Below, piece by piece: positions 8,710 to 16,583 of a stretch of DNA of 33,875 nt. Position numbers and translations under genes: made by a program. Source of the stretch: Pseudonocardia sp. KRD291 (GTDB lineage Bacteria; Actinomycetota; Actinomycetes; Mycobacteriales; Pseudonocardiaceae). Under the pieces are notes generated by a model. The model worked only from the letters and a program-made list of their open reading frames with translations. It had not been told where the DNA came from and did no database searches. The first letter of the stretch is position 1, and each line of letters opens with the position of its first letter. The DNA is taken from assembly GCF_019263595.1 (NCBI RefSeq), contig NZ_JADQDD010000027.1, positions 1 to 33,875 on the forward strand, read 5' to 3'.

Positions 8710-10890
8710 TCACAGCGGCGGGGCCGCGTCGCGGAAGCGGTCGAGGACGTTGCCGGTGATGCGGGCGGTGTCGTTGTCGCCGTCGTCGCCGCTCATCGCG
8801 GTGCTCCACCCGATCGAACCGACGGAGAACACCGCCCCGCCGCCCGGCCGTCCGAACAGGACCACGTCCGCCCGCACGTTGGGGTGCACGCCGGGTGGAG
8901 GCGTCGCGTAGCCGCGGTCGGTCTCCTCGGGTACCAGCTTGATCCGGTCGGAGTGGCCCACCGAGGAGGCCAGCACCACCGCGCCGACCGGGGTGCCGAG
9001 CCCGGTGTCCGCGCGGTCGAACTCGTCGGCCGCGGCGCCACCGAGGCCCGGCCCGGTGTCGCCGAACACCGCGCCCGGCCCGGCCCGGACGCCGTCGAAC
9101 ACCCACGCGACCGCCGGGTCGGCACCCTCCGCGGTGCGCCGGTAGCCGTAGCCGGAGTCGAAACCCTGCGCGGTGAACCCGACGCCGACCAGCGAGTTCG
9201 GTGCGCGTCCCCGCATCCGCCACAGACCCCCCGGCTCGCCGGTGCCCGACAGGTGCTCCTGCCCCGGCTCCGAGACCCAGGTCGCGACGCCGGCATGCCC
9301 GCGCCGGATCTCGATCGCCTCCGGATGCGCGGGATGGCGGGCCGTGACCTGGTAGAAGCCGTTGCCGCCGAGGTACATCAGCCGCCCCCCGGACGCGGTG
9401 TGCGCGGCGTACGCGTCCAGCATCCCCGCCGAGCAATACTCCGGATGGCTCCCGGTGATCACCACGCGGTAGCGGGCGAGCAGCTCCGCCCCCTGCTGCT
9501 CCACCTCGTCGTCGGTCACGACCGCGTAGTCCTCGCCGCGGCGGTCGAGCCAGTGCAGCAGCAGCAGGTCCTGCGCGTAGTGCCGGAACCCGCGGGTGGT
9601 GGGGGTGTAGTAGTCCGGGCGCAGGTTGACGATCGGGCGCAGGCGCGTCGAGTAGAAGACGCCGCTGCCGTCGCCGTGCACGTCGTAGAGGGACCGGCCG
9701 AACTCCGGGTGTGCGAGGAGCCAGCGGTCACGCTCGTCGATGCCGCGGTCCTCGCCGTAGATCCCGCGACGTTCGGTCTCGTACTCGGCGTAGGTCCGCC
9801 AGTTCGCATAGGCGAGGTAGGTCCAGGTCGGCAGCACGACCAGTACCGGCGCGGTGTGCCGGGCCGGGGTGACGACGACCGGGATCCGGTCGACGTCGTC
9901 GCCGCAGCTCACCCGTAGCGCGTAGACCCCGCTCGGCGTGTCCGCCGGGACGTCCCAGGTCAGGTCGGTGTCCCAGCCCGCGTCGGCCAGGTCGTCGTCG
10001 TGCAGGTGGATGCCGTCGAACTCGGCCGGCGCGGCGCGGAAGTCACGCTCGGCCCCGGCCCAGAACGGTCCCGGCACCCCGCGGGCCGGGAGATGGCGTA
10101 CCTGCGCGCCGCCGGTCAGACCACCGAGGTCGGGCACGTACGCCGAGCCCGGCTCCGCGCCCAGGTCGAGAACGCTGGTGACGGCCGGGTCGAGCAGGGT
10201 GAGCGGGTCCGCCCCGTCGTGCAGCTCCGCGGTGACCGCGGCCGGCCACGCCACGGACACGACCGGCCGAGCCACCACCCCGTCGAAGGTGTGCCCGGCG
10301 CCGGGCCCGGGTGCTCCGCCGGACCCGAGGAGCAGCGCCCCGGCGACCCGGACCGGAGACGCCGTCCCGGTCGCGGCCACCGGCGAGCCGTCCGGTGGGT
10401 ACAGGACCAGCCGCGCGGCACCGTCCGGGTCGACGGTCGCCGCGACGAAGGACCACCGGTGCGCCACCACCGGCGTGGTGACCACGGCGACGACGTCCTC
10501 GCCGCAGGTGAGCACCACACCGTCGGCCGAGACCGTGACGGCCAGCGCGCCGACGACGAGCAGGGGGCGCGGGTCCTTCCCCGGCCGGGTCGGCCGGAAC
10601 CACAGCGCCGCGCCCGCCCCGCCGCCGACCCCGCCGGCGGTGCCGGGGCCGTCCCCGATCGTCGCGACCACATGGGATCCCGAGGTCGTCTGCTGCACCC
10701 GACCCGCGAGCGTGTCCGGCAGTACGGCCTCGACGTCCTCCTCGATCAGATCGGCCTCGTGCTGCGGGCCACCACCGCGGCGTAACCGGACGATCCGCGG
10801 GACCAGCTCGGCGTGTTCGGACGACAGCCGGAACTCGACCCGTCCACCCGCGTCGACCGACAGCCGGTCGGCGTAGCCCACGATCCGCAT
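8710..10890 (-). CDS. N,N-dimethylformamidase large-subunit-like iron hydrolase (paralog 2)
   Basis: 726 residues, clearly paralogous to the protein at 2189-4435: both start MRI-GY-DRLSV and share long matching blocks over the catalytic half. The predicted iron ligands are kept: Y361 (LAYANW), Y402 (SLYDVH), H482 and E484 (SHPEYCS). The middle lectin-like region (about 90-240) is the most divergent part. The start was set at ATG 10890 because GGTGAG lies five bases before it and the paralog starts at the same residue; GTG at 10896 would leave no room for a ribosome site. First gene of the leftward operon, directly after the control region. Two diverged copies suggest different amide bonds or different partners in a heteromer (inference). 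No small subunit is encoded nearby. Confidence 0.87.
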   Translation of the reverse strand: MRIVGYADRLSVDAGGRVEFRLSSEHAELVPRIVRLRRGGGPQHEADLIEEDVEAVLPDTLAGRVQQTTSGSHVVATIGDGPGTAGGVGGGAGAALWFRPTRPGKDPRPLLVVGALAVTVSADGVVLTCGEDVVAVVTTPVVAHRWSFVAATVDPDGAARLVLYPPDGSPVAATGTASPVRVAGALLLGSGGAPGPGAGHTFDGVVARPVVSVAWPAAVTAELHDGADPLTLLDPAVTSVLDLGAEPGSAYVPDLGGLTGGAQVRHLPARGVPGPFWAGAERDFRAAPAEFDGIHLHDDDLADAGWDTDLTWDVPADTPSGVYALRVSCGDDVDRIPVVVTPARHTAPVLVVLPTWTYLAYANWRTYAEYETERRGIYGEDRGIDERDRWLLAHPEFGRSLYDVHGDGSGVFYSTRLRPIVNLRPDYYTPTTRGFRHYAQDLLLLHWLDRRGEDYAVVTDDEVEQQGAELLARYRVVITGSHPEYCSAGMLDAYAAHTASGGRLMYLGGNGFYQVTARHPAHPEAIEIRRGHAGVATWVSEPGQEHLSGTGEPGGLWRMRGRAPNSLVGVGFTAQGFDSGYGYRRTAEGADPAVAWVFDGVRAGPGAVFGDTGPGLGGAAADEFDRADTGLGTPVGAVVLASSVGHSDRIKLVPEETDRGYATPPPGVHPNVRADVVLFGRPGGGAVFSVGSIGWSTAMSGDDGDNDTARITGNVLDRFRDAAPPL

Positions 10891-11109
10891 CGGCACTCAC
10901 CATTTCATATTATGAAACGCCGTTCGTATTACGGAAAGCATGCGATGCGGCTTCTTCTCCGTCAAGAGTGTGCCGCCATTTCGCCTACAGCACTGTTAAC
11001 GTGCTGTTTCAGGAACTGACGCTCTTGACAAGGACTGCTCGACTCGCGACCGTGGCGTTCCACTTCATGAAATCCATGCCGCGAAACGCGGATCTGACGG
11101 AGGGTCGAG
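10891..11109. promoter_or_regulatory. Divergent control region between the two catabolic operons
   Basis: A 219-bp gap, AT-rich for this genome, between hydrolase 2 (left) and the ABC permease (right). It holds a perfect dyad TTTCATA-T-TATGAAA (10903-10917), an imperfect copy GTTCGTATTACGGAA (10922-10936) about one helical turn pair away, and a third related half-palindrome GTTCCACTTCATGAAA (11057-11072) close to the rightward gene. TTGACA (11025-11030) is a possible rightward -35, but the -10 after it is poor. The dyads resemble the one before the first iclR gene, so IclR control of both operons is likely. Confidence 0.6.
10988..11006. repeat. Inverted repeat in divergent promoter region
   Basis: CAGCACTGTTAACGTGCTG has perfect 6-bp arms around a 7-bp centre. 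It does not match the IclR-like dyads at either side and could be a site for another regulator, or a small hairpin in a leader transcript. Function is unknown. Confidence 0.4.
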
Positions 11110-12039
11110 ATGGCCGTGACCACGACCGAGGTACAGGCGCCCCGCACTCCGCCGGATCCGCACGCCGGGCCGCTGCCCCGGACCCGCCGACTCACCGGAC
11201 CGCTGGTGCTGCTGGCCGTCCCCGCGCTGCTGACGGTGCTGATCTTCTTCGTCGTCCCGGCGCTGCGGCTGCTCTGGCTCTCGTTCACCACACCGGAACC
11301 GGGCCTCGGCAACTACGCGGCGATCGCGACCGACGAGGTGACCCACACGGTGGTCCTGCGGACGCTGGGCATGGCCGCCGTGGTCACCGTCGCCTGTGTC
11401 CTCGTCGCCTACCCCTACGCCTACCTGATGACCATCGCGACGCCGCGGTGGCGCACCGTGCTGCTCGCGATCGTGCTGATCCCGTTCTGGACCTCGCTGA
11501 TGGCCCGTACGTTCGCCTGGGTCGTCCTGCTGCAGGACAACGGGGTCGTCAACCAGATCCTGGCCGCCGTGGGTGTCGGCCAGGTCCGGCTGCTCGGTAC
11601 CGGTGCCGGAGTGACGCTGGCGATGGCCCAGGTCATGCTGCCGTTCGTGGTGCTTCCGGTGTACGCCACCATGCGCGGGATCGACCGGCGACTGGTCGCG
11701 GCGGCGCTCTCGCTGGGCGCACGGCCGAGCGTCGCGTTCGCCCGCGTCTACCTCCCGCTGTCCTTCCCGGGGGTGGCCGCCGGCGCGACCCTGGTGATGG
11801 TGATGTCGCTCGGCTTCTACGTCACGCCCTCGCTCGTCGGGTCCCCGCAGCAGTCGATGCTCGCCCAGTTCATCTCCGTGCAGGTCAACCAGCTCGTGAA
11901 CTTCGGTGCCGCCGGGGCTCTGGCCGTCACGCTGCTGGTGGTCACGCTGGTGCTCCTGGCCGGGGTGCAGGTCCTGACCCGTACCCGGGGCGCCCGGGGC
12001 AACGGCCTCGGCTCCGGGATGACCGGAGGTGCCGCGTGA
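11110..12039 (+). CDS. ABC transporter permease (PotB-type)
   Basis: Inner-membrane permease of 309 residues with six to seven hydrophobic helices, the first near residue 35. The EAA-type coupling loop appears as AAALSLGARPSVAFARVYLPLS before the last helices. First gene of the rightward operon; ATG at 11110 has GGAGGG a few bases upstream. It forms the membrane channel with the next permease, powered by the ATPase at 12820 and fed by the lipoprotein at 4432. The family imports polyamines and other small polar compounds. The stop overlaps the start of the second permease (GTGA). Confidence 0.88.
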   Translation: MAVTTTEVQAPRTPPDPHAGPLPRTRRLTGPLVLLAVPALLTVLIFFVVPALRLLWLSFTTPEPGLGNYAAIATDEVTHTVVLRTLGMAAVVTVACVLVAYPYAYLMTIATPRWRTVLLAIVLIPFWTSLMARTFAWVVLLQDNGVVNQILAAVGVGQVRLLGTGAGVTLAMAQVMLPFVVLPVYATMRGIDRRLVAAALSLGARPSVAFARVYLPLSFPGVAAGATLVMVMSLGFYVTPSLVGSPQQSMLAQFISVQVNQLVNFGAAGALAVTLLVVTLVLLAGVQVLTRTRGARGNGLGSGMTGGAA

Positions 12040-12827
12040 CCGACGGACGCACCCTCCGGCGCATCCTGACCGCATTCGGCATCCTGGTCGCGGCCTGGCT
12101 CGTCGTGCCGACGCTGATCGTGGTGCCGATCAGCTTCTCCGGCCAGGACAGCTTCGCGTTCCCGCCCTCGTCCTGGGGGCTGCAGCACTACGTCACGTTC
12201 TTCACCGAGGCGAGCTGGCTCAACGCGCTGCTCGTCTCGCTGCAGCTGGCCGTGATCGTGACGGTGGTGGCGACCGTCCTCGGCACGGCCGCCGCGTTCG
12301 CGCTGGCCCGGACGTCGCTGCCCGGGGCCGGGGCGGTGAACGGGCTGTTCCTCGCCCCGCTCATCGTTCCGGGCATCGTGGTCGCGATCGCTGTCTACGC
12401 GACGTTCCTGAACTGGGGACTGATCGGCACCCCGACCGGCTTCGTACTCGCCCACACCGTGCTGGCGCTGCCGTTCGTCGTGGTGAACGTGGGCGCCTCG
12501 TTACGCGGGTTCGACCGCACCCTCGAACGTGCCGCCGCGAGTCTGGGGGCGTCGTCGTGGGCCACGTTCCGCCAGGTGACCCTGCCGGTCATCCGGCCCG
12601 GTGTGGCGTCCGGGGCCCTCTTCGCGTTCGTGACCTCCTTCGACGAGGTCGTGGTGTCGCTGTTCATCCAGTCCCCGCAGCTGCAGACGCTGCCGGTGCG
12701 GATGTTCACCTCGGTCACCAACGAGGTCGACCCCACCATCGCCGCGGCCTCGACCGTGGTGCTCGTCGTGTCCACCGTCCTGCTCGGCCTGACCGGCCTC
12801 ACCCGGAGGAGCAAGTCCCGTGCCTGA
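12036..12827 (+). CDS. ABC transporter permease (PotC-type)
   Basis: Second membrane subunit, 263 residues, with six helices and an EAA loop (AAASLGASSWATFRQVTLP). GTG at 12036 overlaps the previous stop (GTGA), and GGAGG lies just upstream. The longer open frame reaching back to 10968 crosses the first permease gene and is not coding. It overlaps the ATPase start by eight bases, giving a tightly coupled permease-permease-ATPase unit in the usual PotB-PotC order. Confidence 0.88.
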   Translation: MTDGRTLRRILTAFGILVAAWLVVPTLIVVPISFSGQDSFAFPPSSWGLQHYVTFFTEASWLNALLVSLQLAVIVTVVATVLGTAAAFALARTSLPGAGAVNGLFLAPLIVPGIVVAIAVYATFLNWGLIGTPTGFVLAHTVLALPFVVVNVGASLRGFDRTLERAAASLGASSWATFRQVTLPVIRPGVASGALFAFVTSFDEVVVSLFIQSPQLQTLPVRMFTSVTNEVDPTIAAASTVVLVVSTVLLGLTGLTRRSKSRA

Positions 12828-13938
12828 CCGAACCGACGGCGCGAGCATTCGCGTCGAGTCCCTGACCAAGACCTTCCGCGAGGGCACCGCCCCGGCCGTC
12901 GACGCGATCGACCTCGACGTCCGCTCCGGGGAGTTCATGACGCTGCTGGGCCCGAGCGGCTCGGGGAAGACCACCACACTCAACATGGTCGCCGGCTTCG
13001 AAGAGGTCACCTCGGGCCGGATCCTGCTCGACGGCGACGACATCGCCCGGCTGCCCCCGTACCGCCGCAACCTCGGCATGGTCTTCCAGAGCTACGCGCT
13101 GTTCCCGCACATGACCGCGGCGGAGAACATCGCGTTCCCGCTGCGCCAGCGGAAGGTGTCGAAGGCCGAGATCGCCCGCCGGGTGCACGAGACCCTCGAT
13201 CTGGTGCAGCTCGGGGGGCACGGCGACCGCCTGCCCTCCCAGCTCTCCGGCGGCCAGCAGCAGCGTGTCGCGCTGGCCCGCGCCGTCGTGTTCTCCCCCC
13301 GTGCGCTGCTGCTCGACGAGCCGCTCGGTGCGCTGGACAAGAAGCTGCGCGAGACGCTGCAGCTGCAGATCGCCCGGCTGCACTCCGAGCTGGGGATCAC
13401 CTTCGTGTTCGTGACCCACGACCAGGAGGAGGCGCTGGCCCTCTCGGACCGGATCGCGGTGTTCCGGGACGGCCGGATCGAGCAGGTCGGCACGCCCTTC
13501 GAGCTCTACGAGGCTCCGGTGTCGCGCTTCGTCGCCACGTTCCTCGGCGACTCCAACATCTTCGCCGGCACGGTCCGCGACGGGCTGCTCGACACCGGCG
13601 GCGCCACGCTGCACTGCCAGGGGCCCGACGGTCGCGGCGCCCTGGTCGTGCGACCCGAGCGGATGACCCTGCACGGGGACGACCGGGACCGTCCCGCCGG
13701 GGCGAACCAGCTCGGCGCCGAGGTCACCGACGTCGTGTACCAGGGCGCCTTCCGCCGGGTGCTGGTCCGGTTCGACGACGGCACCCCCGGCCTGGTGCGG
13801 GACTCGTCCTCGGACGTCTCGGTCGCGGTCGGCGACCGGGTACGCGTGAGCTGGCCTGCCGCGACCGGGGTCGTGGTGCCCGACGACGCCGCGGCCGACT
13901 CCTCCGACGCCACGGTCGGCGACGGGGTCGCGGCGTGA
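12820..13938 (+). CDS. ABC transporter ATP-binding protein (PotA-type)
   Basis: ATPase subunit of 372 residues. Walker A is GPSGSGKTT (about residue 45), the signature is LSGGQQQRVALARA, Walker B is LLLDEPLGALD, and the switch His is in VTHDQEEALALSDR. A TOBE-type domain fills the last 100 residues, as in polyamine, sulfate and iron importers. GTG at 12820 has GGAGGAG upstream inside the permease gene. It energises uptake through the two permeases before it. The stop overlaps the aldolase start (GTGA), tying import to metabolism. Confidence 0.92.
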   Translation: MPDRTDGASIRVESLTKTFREGTAPAVDAIDLDVRSGEFMTLLGPSGSGKTTTLNMVAGFEEVTSGRILLDGDDIARLPPYRRNLGMVFQSYALFPHMTAAENIAFPLRQRKVSKAEIARRVHETLDLVQLGGHGDRLPSQLSGGQQQRVALARAVVFSPRALLLDEPLGALDKKLRETLQLQIARLHSELGITFVFVTHDQEEALALSDRIAVFRDGRIEQVGTPFELYEAPVSRFVATFLGDSNIFAGTVRDGLLDTGGATLHCQGPDGRGALVVRPERMTLHGDDRDRPAGANQLGAEVTDVVYQGAFRRVLVRFDDGTPGLVRDSSSDVSVAVGDRVRVSWPAATGVVVPDDAAADSSDATVGDGVAA

Positions 13939-14576
13939 GCGCAGCCTGCACCGACGAGCTCTCGACCGCCCGCGCCGCCGTCGCGGGGGCCGGGCGCCGG
14001 CTCCTGGCCGAGGGGCTGGTCACCGGTACCGCGGGCAACGTGAGCGTCCGGGTCGGCGACCTGATCGCGATCACGCCCTCGGGCATCGGTTACGACGACA
14101 TCGAGGCCGGTGACGTGTGCGTCCTCGACGCGGGCGGGCGGCTCGTGCAGGGCCGGCACGCACCGTCGTCGGAGACCCCGCTGCACCGCGCCGTCTACGC
14201 CTCCACCGCCGCCGGCGCGGTCGTGCACCACCACGGGCTGCACAGCACCGCGGTGTCCCTGATCCACGACGAGCTACCGGCCGTGCACTACTACATCGGC
14301 CGCCTCGGAGGACCGCCACGGGTCGCGCCCTACGCCACCTACGGCACACCGGAGCTGGCCGCCGGTGTGCGCGACGCCCTGGTCGACCGGAATGCGGCAC
14401 TGATGCGCAACCACGGCGCGGTGGCCTACGGTGCCTCTCTGCCCGAGGCTCTCGACCGGGCCGGGCTGATCGAATGGCTGTGCCGCCTCTACACCGTCGC
14501 CGCGGCGATCGGGACGCCCCACACCCTCGACGACGACCAGCTCACCGCCGTCGCGGCCCGCCGGAGGCAGTCGTGA
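13935..14576 (+). CDS. Class II aldolase/adducin family protein (fuculose-phosphate aldolase-like)
   Basis: 213 residues, typical length for L-fuculose-1-phosphate-type aldolases, which cleave phosphorylated sugars with a zinc ion. The phosphate-binding GTAGNVSVR, the catalytic Glu (E80 in PSSETPLH) and three zinc ligands are all visible: H98 and H100 (VVHHHG) and H160 (RNHGAV). The active site therefore looks intact. With the PfkB kinase encoded next, a phosphorylate-then-cleave order yielding dihydroxyacetone phosphate plus an aldehyde is plausible (inference). Some family members act as epimerases or decarboxylases instead. GTG at 13935 overlaps the ATPase stop. Confidence 0.88.
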   Translation: MSAACTDELSTARAAVAGAGRRLLAEGLVTGTAGNVSVRVGDLIAITPSGIGYDDIEAGDVCVLDAGGRLVQGRHAPSSETPLHRAVYASTAAGAVVHHHGLHSTAVSLIHDELPAVHYYIGRLGGPPRVAPYATYGTPELAAGVRDALVDRNAALMRNHGAVAYGASLPEALDRAGLIEWLCRLYTVAAAIGTPHTLDDDQLTAVAARRRQS

Positions 14577-15568
14577 CCGTCGTCTGTCTCGGCGCCCACA
14601 TCCTCGACGTGCTGGGGCGGCCCGTCACCGACATCCCGTCCGGTCAGGGGCGCCGCGTCCTGGACGAGATCCGGGTGACCGCGGCCGGCACGGCCGGCGG
14701 CACCGCGGTCGACCTGGCCAAGCTCGGGGTCGAGGTCGCCTCGATCGGCCCGGTCGGCGACGACACCACGGGCCGGCTGCTGCGCACGCTGCTCGCCGAG
14801 CACGGCGTCGACACCTCCGGCTTGGCGCCGCGGCCGGGGGCGGCGACACCGGCGACGATGCTGCCGGTGCGCCCCAACGGTGAGCGGCCCGCGCTGCACG
14901 CCCCCGGCGCGATGGGTTCGCTGACGGCCGACGACGTCGATCTCGACCTGGTCGCCGCGGCGGACGCCCTGCACGTCGGCGGCCCCGACGTGCTCGGCGC
15001 CTTCACCGCCGAGGCCCTTCCCGGAGTGCTGGCCCACGCCCGCGCGCACGACACGCTCGTCACGACGGACCTGCTCAGCGTGCCCCGCCCGGGTCTGCTC
15101 GACGAGTTCGCGAACCTGTGGCCCCTCATCGACGTGTTCCTGCCCAATGACGACCAGCTACGGCTCCTCACCGGCCTCGACGACCTGCAGGACGCGGCCG
15201 GGCTGCTGCGCCGGGCCGGGGTCGGCACCGTCATCGTGACCTGCGGCGGGGACGGGGCGTTGGTCGTCTCCGACGCCGTCGTGGCCCTCGTGCCCGCCCA
15301 CGACGTCCCGGTCGTCGACACCACCGGCTGCGGCGACGCGTTCACCGCCGGGTACCTCACCGGGCGGCTGCGCGGCGAGGACCTGCTCGACGCGGTGCGG
15401 CTGGGCAACGCGGCCGCGGCCCTGGTCGCCGGCGGGCTCGGCTCGGACGCGGGCATCGTCGACCTGAGCTCGACGCTGGACCTGCGGGATCGTCACGTCG
15501 GCAGAGCTCCGCCGGGGCCGGATACAGTGCGCCGGTCCGCAACGGCACCCGCCCCGGAGGTCGACTGA
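14573..15568 (+). CDS. PfkB-family carbohydrate kinase
   Basis: 331-residue ribokinase-fold sugar kinase. The second PfkB signature DTTGCGDAFTAGYLTG contains the catalytic base D255 and the anion hole; TAAGTAGGTAVDLAKLG near residue 40 is the first signature. It phosphorylates a sugar or nucleoside-like alcohol using ATP; the exact substrate is not readable. GTG at 14573 overlaps the aldolase stop (GTGA) and follows GGAGG; longer in-frame starts lie inside the aldolase gene. The last 35 residues (after about 295) are poorly conserved in type and may be a loose tail. Confidence 0.88.
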   Translation: MTVVCLGAHILDVLGRPVTDIPSGQGRRVLDEIRVTAAGTAGGTAVDLAKLGVEVASIGPVGDDTTGRLLRTLLAEHGVDTSGLAPRPGAATPATMLPVRPNGERPALHAPGAMGSLTADDVDLDLVAAADALHVGGPDVLGAFTAEALPGVLAHARAHDTLVTTDLLSVPRPGLLDEFANLWPLIDVFLPNDDQLRLLTGLDDLQDAAGLLRRAGVGTVIVTCGGDGALVVSDAVVALVPAHDVPVVDTTGCGDAFTAGYLTGRLRGEDLLDAVRLGNAAAALVAGGLGSDAGIVDLSSTLDLRDRHVGRAPPGPDTVRRSATAPAPEVD

Positions 15569-16360
15569 ATGTCCGAGCGGACGCCCACCTCGGGCGAGCC
15601 GGTCCGCGTGCTGGTCAAGGCCATGTCGGTGCTGGACCTGCTCGCCGACGCGACCGAGCCGGTCGGTCTCGGTGAGATCGCCACGCGCCTGGATCTGAAC
15701 AAGAGCACCTGCTATCGGATCCTGAGCACGCTCGCGGCCGACGACTTCGTCGAACGACCCGCTCCGGGCATCTACCAGCTCGGCGTGGGTGCGTTCCGGA
15801 TCGGCAGCGCCATGGCCCGGCGGATGGGTGTCCGCGAACGCGCGCTGCCCGCGATGCAGGAGCTCTACCGCGCCACCGGGGAGACCGTGTTCCTGCTCAT
15901 CCCCCGCGGAAACGAGGCCGTGTGCATCGAACGCCTCGACGGGCGCTACGCCTCGACGCACACACTGCGGGTGGGCGGCGCGCTCCCGTTGCACCTGGGC
16001 GCAGGCCCCCGGCTGCTGCTCGCGGCGCTGCCCGACGACCAGGTCCAGACCTACCTGAGCCGGCTCATGGTGCCGATGTCGACCGCGACGTCCCCGGCGG
16101 CGTTGCGCGACCAGATCGCCCGTATCCGTTCCCACGGCTACGCGATGAGCGAGGACGACGTGGAGACCGGCGTGCGCGCCGTGAGCGCGGCCGTGCGCGA
16201 CCACGACGACCACATCGTCGCCGCCCTCAGCGTCAGTGGACTGACCGCCCACCTCCCCGACGACGAACTGGACGGCCTCCTCGAGCGGCTGCGCTCCGCC
16301 AGCTCCGCCGCGTCCATGGCGCTGGGGTACCGGCCGGACCCCTCGGCGCCCTCGACGTGA
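15569..16360 (+). CDS. IclR-family transcriptional regulator (second of two)
   Basis: 263 residues with an N-terminal winged helix (VGLGEIATRLDLNKSTCYRI, about 32-52) and the IclR effector domain after residue 90. ATG follows the kinase stop directly, with GGAGG inside the kinase gene, so it is co-transcribed with the ABC-aldolase-kinase operon. With the IclR at 1323 the locus has one regulator at the far end of each operon. They are only distantly alike in the effector domain, so they may sense different compounds or act in sequence. Confidence 0.9.
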   Translation: MSERTPTSGEPVRVLVKAMSVLDLLADATEPVGLGEIATRLDLNKSTCYRILSTLAADDFVERPAPGIYQLGVGAFRIGSAMARRMGVRERALPAMQELYRATGETVFLLIPRGNEAVCIERLDGRYASTHTLRVGGALPLHLGAGPRLLLAALPDDQVQTYLSRLMVPMSTATSPAALRDQIARIRSHGYAMSEDDVETGVRAVSAAVRDHDDHIVAALSVSGLTAHLPDDELDGLLERLRSASSAASMALGYRPDPSAPST

Positions 16361-16400
16361 CCGGACGGGCCCTGCGGCCTTGCACGTGCGGAACGGCGTA

Positions 16401-16437
16401 GGCAGCAGGCCGTGTGCCGTGGCCACGACCTGCTGCC
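16401..16437. terminator. Bidirectional terminator hairpin
   Basis: Perfect 9-bp arms GGCAGCAGG (16401-16409) and CCTGCTGCC (16429-16437) are extended inward by CGTG/CACG after one mismatch, leaving a 9-nt loop. It sits between the convergent iclR gene (ends 16360) and the small membrane peptide gene (ends 16472). There is no U-tract, as is common in actinobacteria. Confidence 0.7.
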
Positions 16438-16471
16438 TGTGCTGCCGTCACACCCCGCTGGTGGATTCCGG

Positions 16472-16573
16472 TCAGGCTCGAGCCCTGGTCCGGCGGCCGA
16501 CGATCAGGCGGTAGATGCCGAGCAGGATCAGCGAGCCGATCAGGCCGAGGACGATCCAACCGATGATTCCCAT
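16472..16573 (-). CDS. 33-residue single-helix membrane peptide (start of YeaQ/YmgE-like family)
   Basis: Tiny protein: MGIIGWIVLGLIGSLILLGI, then YRLIVGRRTRARA. One hydrophobic helix rich in small residues is followed by a basic tail, so it should sit in the inner membrane with its C-terminus inside. The opening matches the first helix of GlsB/YeaQ/YmgE stress-response membrane proteins, which are normally about 80 residues with three helices. Here a stop follows the first helix. The start is supported by GAGGAG eight bases before ATG 16573. The gene begins 10 bp after the marR stop, so the two form an operon. It is either a true mini-protein or a shortened member; function is unknown. Confidence 0.6.
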   Translation of the reverse strand: MGIIGWIVLGLIGSLILLGIYRLIVGRRTRARA

Positions 16574-16583
16574 GATCTGCTCC

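Noticed and set aside
2189..10890. Assigning the locus to dimethylformamide degradation
   Set aside because: No small subunit, no dimethylamine or methylamine oxidation genes and no formamide genes; instead sugar-type enzymes surround the hydrolases. Only the enzyme family can be named.
11025..11030. TTGACA as a confirmed -35 for the rightward operon
   Set aside because: No acceptable -10 occurs 16-19 bp downstream, so it is mentioned only as a possibility.
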